A DNA stretch of 64,000 bases from positions 2,790,001 through 2,854,000 of the forward strand of contig NZ_CP063304.1 in the NCBI RefSeq assembly GCF_015159595.1, given 5' to 3'. The stretch is from Blautia liquoris (GTDB lineage: Bacteria; Bacillota; Clostridia; Lachnospirales; Lachnospiraceae). Below the pieces are notes generated by a model. The model was given only the letters and a program-made list of their open reading frames with translations, was not told the DNA's origin and searched no databases. Shown one piece after another: positions 56,398 to 64,000 of this stretch (within the stretch, counting starts at the first letter, position 1; each line of letters opens with the position of its first letter). Position numbers and translations under genes: made by a program.

Positions 56398-57275
56398 CAG
56401 ACTTCCACCTCCTTATTTTCCATTGACTTGATAATAAAATACAAGAGGGCTAGCACAATGAAGAACAATACACTCGAAAGTGTGGTTCCCATGGCCAGAT
56501 CTCCTTTGGAAAACTCTTTATACACAGCAGTGTTAATTACACCGGTGGCATTTCCGGGTCCGCCATTGGTCAGCGAATAAATCATATCAAATACACGAAG
56601 CCCATAGGTCACATTTAATACAGTCACATTGACAAGCACAGGTTTTAAAAGCGGCAGAGTAATGCAGCGCAGTTTCTGAAAGAAGCTGGCACCGTCAATA
56701 CTGGCGGCCTCGTAATATTCCGGTGATATGGACATCAGCCCCGCAATGACTACCACCATAATGTACCCCATACCTTTCCAGGTATCTACTGTCATAACGG
56801 TAGGAAAAACCAGATGTAGGTCCGTAAGCCAGTTTTTTGCCAGCGCGCCAAGACCGATTTTACGAAGAAAATCATTTAAAAACCCTGTGGTCGGATGAAG
56901 CATACTCTTAAATACCAGGCCCACCACCAAATATGACATTACCTGTGGGGAAAAGATAATCATGCGATGTAGATTCTTACCTTTAATAAATTTCTGCGTC
57001 AGCAGCAATGCGAGTGCAAGACCAAGGACTGTCTTCATCGCAGTCGTGACCACCGTAAAGAGAACCGTGTTGCCTATATATTTTAGATATTCTGAATTAC
57101 CAGTAAAAATCGCCTTGTAATTCTTAAGACCCACGAAATGTATTTCGTCAGTAAAATTATTCCAGTCGGTGAAGGAATAGGCGATACCAAGAATTCCCGG
57201 AAGGAAGCACAGCAAAAAAAACAGAAGTGCTGCACCACTGGCAAAGTACCAGGGATATAATTTCTTTTTATTCAT
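56397..57275 (-). CDS. ABC xyloside permease, MalF type, complete
   Basis: 292 residues with all six membrane helices (first: WYFASGAALLFFLLCFLPG) and the EAA loop EAASIDGAS followed by PLLKPV. GGAGGTGAG precedes the ATG. The repeat ends inside this gene at 57009, so its first 89 codons are unique to this copy. Confidence 0.92.
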   Translation of the reverse strand: MNKKKLYPWYFASGAALLFFLLCFLPGILGIAYSFTDWNNFTDEIHFVGLKNYKAIFTGNSEYLKYIGNTVLFTVVTTAMKTVLGLALALLLTQKFIKGKNLHRMIIFSPQVMSYLVVGLVFKSMLHPTTGFLNDFLRKIGLGALAKNWLTDLHLVFPTVMTVDTWKGMGYIMVVVIAGLMSISPEYYEAASIDGASFFQKLRCITLPLLKPVLVNVTVLNVTYGLRVFDMIYSLTNGGPGNATGVINTAVYKEFSKGDLAMGTTLSSVLFFIVLALLYFIIKSMENKEVEV

Positions 57276-57318
57276 TTTCTCACCTCCAGATTATATGGCG
57301 ATTCGTCAGTGCGAATCG

Positions 57319-57364
57319 CAAAAAAGGTGCCCCATAAAATACTTCTTTAGACGAGGCACCTTCC
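57319..57364 (-). terminator. Attenuating hairpin between binding protein and permeases
   Basis: Minus strand AAGGTGCC pairs with GGCACCTT followed by TTTTT. Located just after the binding-protein gene; such partial terminators let the binding protein be made in excess over the permeases. Confidence 0.75.
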
Positions 57365-57378
57365 TGTTCATCAGACTG

Positions 57379-58713
57379 TTATTTTGTCCATGCCGGATCT
57401 TTTTGAAGCTCAGCCTGCTCCGTACGCCTATTCATAATTGTATCCAGAACGTCTTTCGGCTTCATGGCCCCGGTATACATGGATTCCAGATCTTTACCGA
57501 CATCCATCCACTGACTGTCTATATAGTTGACAGACGTCTGAACCACATTTTCCTTTTTCAGTGAATCCAGAAATGCCTGATCCTCTTCTGAATATTTGCT
57601 CTTGATTTCCGGCCAGCATAATGCACTTATTTCAGGTTGTCCATCCAGACGTTTCTGCAGATTCTCCGGTTTTGCAAGAAACTCAAAGAATTGCTTTGCT
57701 TCCTCAACATGTTTGCTGTCTTTATTGATAAAGTAGGCATTGCTTGCAGGATTTACACCGACGGTCTGATTATCTCCCCAGGGCATTACAAACGCTTCCA
57801 GTTTTTCTGTCGCCTTGAAATCAGGATAATCCGACTCTATCTCACCGCGGAATCCAAGTTCCCCTATTGTCATTGCGCAACTCTCCGTAGCCATGGCTTC
57901 CTTGGCATTTTCCCATGCATTGCTCAGATAATCATCACCAAAATACCCGGCTTTCGCACACTCATCCAGTTCATCTAGAATTGTCAGCAACGATGGAATC
58001 TGATCTAAATCCGTTTCATTCTTATTGAGTTTTTCATATATATCCGGATCCTGCTCCAGCCACAGACCGCCAGTCTCAAATAGAGGCAGAACCTGATGCC
58101 ATCCATTCGTAGTAGCTTCAAAAATCGGAGTCGTGCCGGAATTCTGAATTTTCTGGCATACATCTTTAAACTCTTCGTATGTCGTCGGAACTTCCAGATT
58201 TAACTTACTGAAAATGTCTTTGTTATAGAGGTAAAAGTACATCTTGGCCCCGGGAAATGTAATACCATACACTTTGTCATCCACAGAAACAGCAGAACGT
58301 GCACTCTCCTCCAAACGACCTGTCCAATCCTGATCGGTGAGATCTACACAATACTGATCTACATGTAGACTGGAAGCTAGGCCGACAGGAGTATCCGCAC
58401 AGATAATATCAGGGGCTTCACCCGAATCCAGTTTCACTTTCACTAAGTCTCTCCACTGTGCATCTGGGGAGATCTGGAAATCAATCTTGATACCCGTCTC
58501 CTTTTCAAACTCCTTTGCCAGTTCCTGCACAACTCCTGAATTGGGAAGTCCACTCTGGTGACTTCCGAAAGTGAGGGTTACATTCTTTTTCCCACTTTCA
58601 CCTTTCCCACTGTCTTTTCCTGATCCCGATCCGCATCCGGCAAGTAAGCCAGCTGTCATTGCCGCCGCCAGCGACAGGCCGAGAATTTTTTTCAAATTCT
58701 TTTTCACCATCAT
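57379..58713 (-). CDS. Xyloside-binding lipoprotein (family 1 SBP)
   Basis: 444 residues. Signal peptide (LGLSLAAAMTAGLL) with lipobox LAGC, Ser/Gly/Lys linker, then a family 1 binding protein (LTFGSHQSGLPNSG, FPGAKMYFYLYNKDIF). AAAGGAG precedes the ATG. First gene of the xyloside operon, divergent from the kinase gene at 58940. Substrate inferred from the YicI-like enzyme. Confidence 0.9.
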   Translation of the reverse strand: MMVKKNLKKILGLSLAAAMTAGLLAGCGSGSGKDSGKGESGKKNVTLTFGSHQSGLPNSGVVQELAKEFEKETGIKIDFQISPDAQWRDLVKVKLDSGEAPDIICADTPVGLASSLHVDQYCVDLTDQDWTGRLEESARSAVSVDDKVYGITFPGAKMYFYLYNKDIFSKLNLEVPTTYEEFKDVCQKIQNSGTTPIFEATTNGWHQVLPLFETGGLWLEQDPDIYEKLNKNETDLDQIPSLLTILDELDECAKAGYFGDDYLSNAWENAKEAMATESCAMTIGELGFRGEIESDYPDFKATEKLEAFVMPWGDNQTVGVNPASNAYFINKDSKHVEEAKQFFEFLAKPENLQKRLDGQPEISALCWPEIKSKYSEEDQAFLDSLKKENVVQTSVNYIDSQWMDVGKDLESMYTGAMKPKDVLDTIMNRRTEQAELQKDPAWTK

Positions 58714-58751
58714 TTTGCTCCTTTTATTGATTGGCTTGTAATTTTCACCTG

Positions 58752-58786
58752 TATTTTATCGATAAAATAACTATAAATTTATTATA
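58752..58786 (-). promoter_or_regulatory. Promoter region and perfect palindrome before the xyloside operon
   Basis: TATTTTATCGATAAAATA (58752-58769) is an 18-base perfect palindrome. A -10 box TATAAT on the minus strand is at 58781-58786. The palindrome lies after the start site, where a repressor would block transcription. Confidence 0.55.
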
Positions 58787-58854
58787 TCACGTCACTTATA
58801 CACACAAAATAGACAATTCAGAACACAGAACTGCACTTTTCTGAACACACATAA

Positions 58855-58882
58855 TTGCATTTTTTTAACAAAATGGTATAAT
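58855..58882 (+). promoter_or_regulatory. Promoter of the two-component system
   Basis: TTGCAT (58855-58860), 16 bases, TATAAT (58877-58882), followed by GAAAGGAGG and an ATG at 58903. Confidence 0.6.
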
Positions 58883-58939
58883 AGTTCCACGAAAGGAGGT
58901 GCATGAACTATAAAAAAATCGAAATATTATTCTCAAAAA

Positions 58940-60805
58940 ATGTACCTTTTTGTAATTTACGGAACTTTTATTTTGATTTTACTCGGTATATTCTTCATCT
59001 TTACCTATAGACACTATCAGAAGAACACATTGGAGGAAAACTCACGGGATTTGGAAAATGTATGTTCCTCTGTCGGAAATTCTGTCGAAACACAGTTAGA
59101 TAATCTTTCTTCGATCTCCATGAACCTGGTATGTTCTAAAGCAATCAGAACCAATTTCAGGGAATTTTCAGATCTGTACCAGAACAGCGATACTTCTCCA
59201 TCGGATCTGGTCGCTTCTCAGAAGAAAGCTCGGGAAATACATGACATTATTACCTCAATGATTGGTGCCTACCAGAACGCATCGGCAATCAATCTTTATA
59301 CACTGGATGGCTCCTATGTGGAATCCGGGTATTTTGAACTCACCGATGCTGTAAATCTTGCCAAGCAGCCCTGGTATACACCAGTTATGAAACTTAACGG
59401 ACATAAATATATCAGCAATCCCACTGTGCATATGGATCTCCCGGCACAAGGAGACAATCAGCATGCTCAGAAGTTTATTTCTATCGTTCGCCTGTTTCTG
59501 GACTCCAACAGCCAGCCGGAGGGAATTGTGGAAGTTATTCAGGATTGCGGGAAAATTTTTTCACTTACCTCCCGGCTAGAAAGTCAAAATCCCGGCACTA
59601 GTGTATATATCTACAACTCCCGGCACGAACTGGTCTATCCGTATCAGAGTCAGGCTCCAACAGTAAATTTTTATACACTGATCGCAGATAAACATGCGCA
59701 TGAAAAAGCGAGCCGGATTGTCGCCACTGATGATGGACAGCAGCTATTGTCCACATATCAGGAAATTCCGGATTATGACTGGACCGTAGTACTCACAAAA
59801 CCAAGAGCGTCTGTCTATGACTCTCTGAACAATTTCCGTTTATTTTTTGGGCTGATTGGTTCCCTGTCCATTCTTCTCACCCTGTTCATCTGTTTTTACA
59901 TATCGGAGCGTCTGACAGCACCACTGCAGAAACTGACCAATGCTACGGGTAAAATTACTATCGATCGGGTACTGGATGAAAAAAAGGTCAATCTGACCAG
60001 TGCAGACAGCAATATAAAGGAAATCTCACAGCTTTGTGAGTCCATCCGGAACATGTATGAAAAGCTGCGTTCCACTTCTCAGGAAGCGCTTTTATCTCGC
60101 TCCGAGGAGACCAGGGCCAAGCTGCAGGCAACACAGTTTGTGATCAATCCACACTTTCTCTATAATTGTCTGACTAACATCAGTGTCATGGCGGAGGAGT
60201 CTATGAATGCAGATATTATCCACATGTGTGAATCGCTCTGTGACTATTTCCGATATATTTCCTCTTCGCGGGATATGTTTGTAACGCTCGATGAAGAAAT
60301 ATTCTACACACGTTGTTATCTGGAATGTATGCAGATGCGCTATTCCTCTGAACTGGAATACACCCTTGATATTGCAGAGAAAACCAGACAGTATTATATT
60401 CCCAAGCTGATCATACAGCCCTTCGTGGAAAATTCCTTTAAATATGCGTTCAACATCGCACCACCCTGGAAGCTTCAAATCTCATCCTCCAGAGAAGGTA
60501 ACAACTGGATTCTTCGGGTTCAGGATAATGGCGGGACTCTAAGTAATGAAAAAAAGCAGGAATTGATGGACTTGTACAAAAAATTAGATATGAATAAAGA
60601 ACTAAAGTCCATGCAGGTTGGAGGAATGGGGCTTAAAAATGTCTATCTCAGACTAAAACTTCTATACGGAGACAAAGCCATATTCAAGATTGAAAATACC
60701 CTGCCGCAGAGGACGATATTTATTTTTGGCGGTCCGATTATGACTGAACCACCGCACAGCTTTTTAATTTCTCAGAATACTGATACAGGAATGACAGGAG
60801 GATAA
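58940..60805 (+). CDS. YesM-like sensor histidine kinase
   Basis: 621 residues as read from 58940. A membrane helix (YGTFILILLGIFFIFTY), an extracellular Cache-like sensor (about 30-285), a second helix (FFGLIGSLSILLTLFICFYI), HAMP, the phospho-His motif QFVINPHFLYNCL, and the ATP-binding parts NSFKYAF, DNGG and GGMGLKN. The ATG at 58940 has no ribosome site. The strong site GAAAGGAGG serves an ATG at 58903 that is out of frame by one base in a run of seven A; with six A the frames join. Next gene is its response regulator. Confidence 0.85.
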   Translation: MYLFVIYGTFILILLGIFFIFTYRHYQKNTLEENSRDLENVCSSVGNSVETQLDNLSSISMNLVCSKAIRTNFREFSDLYQNSDTSPSDLVASQKKAREIHDIITSMIGAYQNASAINLYTLDGSYVESGYFELTDAVNLAKQPWYTPVMKLNGHKYISNPTVHMDLPAQGDNQHAQKFISIVRLFLDSNSQPEGIVEVIQDCGKIFSLTSRLESQNPGTSVYIYNSRHELVYPYQSQAPTVNFYTLIADKHAHEKASRIVATDDGQQLLSTYQEIPDYDWTVVLTKPRASVYDSLNNFRLFFGLIGSLSILLTLFICFYISERLTAPLQKLTNATGKITIDRVLDEKKVNLTSADSNIKEISQLCESIRNMYEKLRSTSQEALLSRSEETRAKLQATQFVINPHFLYNCLTNISVMAEESMNADIIHMCESLCDYFRYISSSRDMFVTLDEEIFYTRCYLECMQMRYSSELEYTLDIAEKTRQYYIPKLIIQPFVENSFKYAFNIAPPWKLQISSSREGNNWILRVQDNGGTLSNEKKQELMDLYKKLDMNKELKSMQVGGMGLKNVYLRLKLLYGDKAIFKIENTLPQRTIFIFGGPIMTEPPHSFLISQNTDTGMTGG

Positions 60806-60809
60806 TCAA

Positions 60810-61595
60810 ATGAACCAAAGCTATAATTACCTTGTCGCGGAAGACGAGAGTCTGATCCGGCGGAACCTGATAAAAAAGATTGCCTCTTTGGATCTTCCCC
60901 TTCATTTGGCGGGAGAAGCATCCAATGGCATGGATGCCATACTTCTGGCCGATAAGTTCTGCCCGGAACTTGTCATCACCGACATCCGGATGCCTCAGTG
61001 TGACGGTCTGGAGGTAGCTGCATATCTCCAGAGAAATCATCCGGATGTCAAAATAATCATTATCAGTGGGTTCGATGATTTCTCTTATGCACAGTCTGCA
61101 ATTCGATATGGCGTAAAAGACTATTTGCTGAAACCCATTAAACTGGAGACCCTTTCTGAGTCATTACATAAGCTGCTGATTACAGTGCAGAAAGAATCTG
61201 AAGATCTGGAAGCCTACTCCACAGACAGCAGCAGCCTAGACCAGGAATCTATCTGCAAACTGATGGAGAAGTATCTGCAGGAAAACTATTGCAATGATAT
61301 TTCCTTTCAAGTCCTGAGTGACCGTTTTGGTTTTACTCCTGAATATCTTACCAAAAACTTCAAGAAATACACAGGAGAAACTCCATCCAAGTATCTGACC
61401 AGATTAAGGATGAACGAGGCAAAACATCTGCTCCTGGGAAATCCGGAACTTGAAATACAGAAAATCGGGGAACTTGTCGGCTATAAGGATGCCTTCTACT
61501 TCAGCCGTGCCTTCAAAAGTTATACTGGAATGCGGCCCAGTGAATTCCGCAGTAATTTCAAAGTAAAAGGCAATCCTACTTCAATTGACACTTAG
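60810..61595 (+). CDS. YesN-like response regulator with AraC domain
   Basis: 261 residues. Receiver: acidic pair in VAEDES, phosphoacceptor Asp in ITDIRMPQCDG (near 56), Lys in YLLKPIKLE. Short linker, then the AraC double helix-turn-helix (FQVLSDRFGFTPEYLTKNFKKYTG, IQKIGELVGYKDAFYFSRAFKSYTG). AGGAGG precedes the start, four bases after the kinase gene. Probably turns on the divergent xyloside operon on sensing extracellular sugar. Confidence 0.92.
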   Translation: MNQSYNYLVAEDESLIRRNLIKKIASLDLPLHLAGEASNGMDAILLADKFCPELVITDIRMPQCDGLEVAAYLQRNHPDVKIIIISGFDDFSYAQSAIRYGVKDYLLKPIKLETLSESLHKLLITVQKESEDLEAYSTDSSSLDQESICKLMEKYLQENYCNDISFQVLSDRFGFTPEYLTKNFKKYTGETPSKYLTRLRMNEAKHLLLGNPELEIQKIGELVGYKDAFYFSRAFKSYTGMRPSEFRSNFKVKGNPTSIDT

Positions 61596-61681
61596 GGCTT
61601 CTTTTCCTTATCCTCAACTAAGTATAATGGAACTCCGTTTTTTGAAATGCCTGTAAGAAGCACTTACAATTTACACTATCA

Positions 61682-61841
61682 TTTTACTGTTAAACCTTTA
61701 CAATTTCGCAAGTCCATGATATTGTATAGATAAAGAAATAACCATCCAAGGCGATTTAGCCTAGTTAAGTAGAAGATCCACCCAACTCGTCAAAGTTTAG
61801 GGGGTGGATTTTCTATGTATCTAATGACTAATCATATACAT
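61682..61841. repeat. Copy B of the 160-bp small-RNA repeat
   Basis: Matches 17946-18109. It keeps the TTTACA-N17-TATTGT promoter, the small RNA and the hairpin terminator (CCACCC with GGGTGG). Of the 29-aa peptide gene only the last seven codons remain; unrelated sequence follows at 61842. So the RNA could still be made without a toxin. Confidence 0.85.
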
Positions 61842-61921
61842 CCAGTAGATGTCATTTCTTGTTTGAGTCTAACATATAATATTCGAAATGACAACTAGTA
61901 AATGTCAATTTGGAGGATATT

Positions 61922-62176
61922 ATGTTTAAGAATCTATCTAAAGATGGTAAACGAAATATATGTGGGAAGAAAATTAGAGAAATAAGAAAGAATCTTCCTA
62001 AGAAAACCTCACAAAACTATTTATCATCTATGTTGCAGATAAACGGCCTGGATATCGATAAAAATGCAATTCAGCAAATCGAAAGCGGTCAGAGATTTGT
62101 TACTGATATCGAATTGAAGGCAATTGCAAAAGCCCTAGATGTAAGCTATGAAGAGCTGCTGGATTATGATGAATAA
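61922..62176 (+). CDS. Small XRE-family DNA-binding protein
   Basis: 84 residues, almost entirely a Cro/CI helix-turn-helix (GKKIREIRKNLP, YLSSMLQINGLDIDKNAIQQIESGQRF, LKAIAKALDVSYEELLDYD). Start at 61922 because TTGGAGG lies directly before it. Stands alone; it may be a phage- or element-derived regulator. Confidence 0.8.
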   Translation: MFKNLSKDGKRNICGKKIREIRKNLPKKTSQNYLSSMLQINGLDIDKNAIQQIESGQRFVTDIELKAIAKALDVSYEELLDYDE

Positions 62177-62265
62177 TCTATTCGCAATCAATATTTGAAT
62201 CTATATGTAAGTGCTTCAAAAGATGACGTCGTGTAATTCTACCGCAATGCTGCTATCTAAACCTA

Positions 62266-63285
62266 TCATTTCTTGAGGCATTTTTTATGCTTATGAATCA
62301 ACCTACATTCTTCTGGCAATTCTTTTGACCAGGGCAGGTATTTATCCAGTATCTCTGGATGATTCAGATAGTCGTTATTGGGCATGCTTTCCAGGATGTA
62401 TTTCAGGTATTCATAAACATCCAGATCATTGGCCCTGGCGGACTCTACTAATGTATAGAGAACGGCATTGGCCGTTGCACCTTTAGGTGTGTCTGCAAAA
62501 AGCCATGCACGTCTTGCTGTGGCAAAAGGTTTTATATTTGCCTCGCATAAATTATTCGAGATTGGCAGCCTGCCATCTTCTAAAAATGTTTCTAGATATT
62601 TTTTCTGGTTTTTAGAGTATCCCAGCGCAGTTGTCAGTTTTTCATTCGTAGTAGAAAGAGCCGCTGTTTCTTCCACTCACGACCAAAAGGCATCAAGGAT
62701 GGGACGTGACGCATCCTGACGCTTCTGTTTCTTTTCTTCATAAGGCAGATCCTTAATCTCTTTCTCAACTTTAAAGAGAAGATTGATGAACTCCCTGCCT
62801 TCCGCTCCCTTGGACCCGGGGATTTCCTTCCCTTGATTATCCAACGGGATGCTTTCTATATAGTAACGCCGGCAATGGGACCAGCATAAATTTCTTTTGA
62901 TGTCTTCCACCTTTTCATACCCTATGTATGCATCCGTGGTCAGATATCCGTGAAATCCCCCTAATAGGTCTTTTGCAACGTCACCGCTTCTGGTGCGGGA
63001 GTAATGGAAGAAGGCGGCCTGAATGTCTTCACAGGCACCGCTGCGAATTACCCACATATAGGACTCGCTGCTTGCCTTTTTCCCCATTTCCTTATTACAC
63101 TGGATTCGGGTTTCGTCCATGTGCAGGATCTGGCAGTTCAACAGCACCTCATGAATCCTGTTATAAATGGGGGTCAGCCATTCCTCGCTGCAGCGAATGG
63201 TCCAATTGGCCATGTTTCCTCTTGGCAACACCAATCCCATCCGATACCAGTCCTTCTCCTGGCGGGCAAACGGCTCGAGGGTCAG
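62266..63285 (-). pseudogene. IS66-family transposase, truncated and with an opal stop
   Basis: Reads FARQEKDWYRMGLVLPRGNMANW, LHMDETRIQ, GYLTTDAYIGYEKV and CWSHCRRYY, then a TGA after DAFWS (62677-62679), then in the same frame VEETAALSTTNEKL, GRLPISNNLCEANIKPFATARRAWLF. TGG to TGA fits a Trp codon. The N-terminal third is missing beyond about 63285, where other frames take over. Not functional. Confidence 0.85.
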
Positions 63286-63437
63286 AAGACACCTTTACCA
63301 GAAACAAGCGCTGTATCAAAGACAAAGGATTGGGGTGATGATAAAGACCTGCTGGGATGGTTGAATTCTCTGGGACGTTGAATTATGTAAAGGGAAGAGG
63401 ATTGAAAGACCTTATTTATTAGGAATATCCTCCTTCC

Positions 63438-63493
63438 CTTGTCATAATATCTTGCTTGTCATTATGGATATTATGTAAAGCTTGTCATAATAT
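63438..63493. repeat. Direct repeats at the IS66/IS91 junction
   Basis: CTTGTCATAATAT occurs at 63438-63450 and 63481-63493, with a partial copy (CTTGTCATTAT) at 63455. ATTATGTAAAG stands before the second copy and also near 63383. They may be element-end or recombinase sites. Confidence 0.5.
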
Positions 63494-64000
63494 GCACTGT
63501 ATTGTTTCTGGTGGAGGGTTGACCGTAAACCACAAGCTTCGAAAATCCAAGAGCAAGTTTTTTATTCCGGTAAAGGTATTGCGTGATAAATTCAAAGGAA
63601 AATATCTCGCACTTCTAGAAATATACCATAACAGCGGAAAACTTTCTTTTTCTTCTTCCTGTAAGAAACTTCAGAATTCTTACCACTGGAAGGAATGGAA
63701 AAATCATCTTTATGAAAAAGACTGGTGTCCCTATATTAAGGAGACCTTTAACGGTTTTGGCAATGCGATTGAATACCTGGGAAAATACACACATAAGATT
63801 GCCATATCAAACAGCAGAATCTTATCTGTCACACCGACAAAAACAACCTTTTCTGCAAGAGGGAAAAGGCCAGATGAACCCAATCGTGAAATCATTCTGC
63901 AAAACACGGAATTCATTCGTCGCTTTTTGATGCATGTGCTGCCATCTGGATTTCAGAAGATCCGCTATTATGGATTTCTGAATAAACGGATGAAAACCAG
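63492..64000 (+). CDS. IS91-family transposase, 5' truncated, runs off the window
   Basis: An open frame without a stop up to the window end: MHCIVSGGGLTVN, KFFIPVKVLRDKFKGKYL, ETFNGFGNAIEYLGKYTHKIAISNSRIL, then EFIRRFLMHVLPSGFQKIRYYGFLNKR. These are the middle and later parts of the HUH Y2 transposase of IS91-type elements; EYLGKYTHK is near the catalytic Tyr region. The N-terminal zinc-binding part is absent before 63492, so it may be a remnant. Confidence 0.8.
   Translation, partial: MHCIVSGGGLTVNHKLRKSKSKFFIPVKVLRDKFKGKYLALLEIYHNSGKLSFSSSCKKLQNSYHWKEWKNHLYEKDWCPYIKETFNGFGNAIEYLGKYTHKIAISNSRILSVTPTKTTFSARGKRPDEPNREIILQNTEFIRRFLMHVLPSGFQKIRYYGFLNKRMKT

Larger units (their letters stand above)
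53188..57009. repeat. Right copy of the 3,822-bp direct repeat
   Basis: Partner of 24072-27893. Its left end lies in the loop of the terminator that is whole in the left copy, and joins the FrlD-like pseudogene. Its right end is continuous with the rest of the permease gene and the binding protein, so this copy keeps the original upstream flank. Confidence 0.95.

Noticed and set aside
63167-63381. Several plus-strand frames opposite the IS66 remnant
   Set aside because: They are antisense to conserved IS66 motifs and lack start signals.
1-64000. CRISPR arrays, tRNA or rRNA genes
   Set aside because: Looked for across the window; no regular repeat-spacer pattern, cloverleaf with T-loop GTTCGAATC-type core, or rRNA sequence was found by eye.

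Overview
The window reads as chromosome of a low-GC gut Firmicute of the Clostridia, most likely Lachnospiraceae. The evidence is the AGGAGG-type ribosome binding sites, a run of ABC importers with lipoprotein sugar-binding subunits, YesM/YesN-type two-component systems, a fructosamine (frl) locus, a radical-SAM/DUF4130 DNA-repair pair, and abundant ISLre2, IS66, IS110, IS91 and group II intron debris. No rRNA, tRNA or CRISPR array was seen. Species cannot be assigned from the sequence alone.

Layout. 1-6.6 kb: a minus-strand carbohydrate operon (binding protein, two permeases, a 954-aa glycosidase-like protein, then a YesN-like response regulator cut by the window edge). 6.8-15.3 kb: a fructosamine locus (binding protein, two permeases, FrlD-like kinase, two FrlB-like deglycases) with a GntR/UTRA regulator and a YitT-type membrane protein behind it. 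15.3-18.7 kb: a decayed zone with an IS4-like transposase start, what look like the two ends of a group II intron flanking a PIN/AbrB toxin-antitoxin pair, the tail of a cell-wall-anchored protein, and a 29-aa type I toxin-like peptide with a convergent small RNA. 18.8-21.0 kb: the radical-SAM and DUF4130 pair. 21.2-24.0 kb: gene fragments and an MqsR-like/MqsA-Panacea toxin-antitoxin pair.

24.07-57.01 kb: two near-identical direct repeats of 3,822 bp (YicI-like GH31 alpha-xylosidase, one permease, and part or all of a second) lie exactly 29,116 bp apart. Each copy is broken only on the side facing the other, the structure left by single-crossover integration of a circle. The 25.3 kb between them holds a GNAT toxin-antitoxin pair, an ISLre2 element, an AraC regulator with an ADP-ribosylglycohydrolase/ABC operon, relaxase and HEPN fragments, an IS110-metG chimera, and a catabolic regulon (BMP-type ABC importer, SDR, allantoinase-like amidohydrolase, sialidase-fold enzyme, epimerase, FCD regulator). 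Three promoters of that regulon share one dyad operator. 57-61.6 kb: the intact remainder of the xyloside operon and its two-component system. 61.6-64 kb: an orphan copy of the small-RNA repeat, an XRE regulator, a broken IS66 transposase and an IS91-type transposase running off the window.

The genes work mainly as separate uptake-and-catabolism cassettes, each with its own regulator: binding protein, two permeases and enzyme, with the shared sugar-importer ATPase presumably encoded elsewhere. The intervals between cassettes are filled with mobile-element remnants and addiction modules, so the locus looks like an actively remodelled accessory region.
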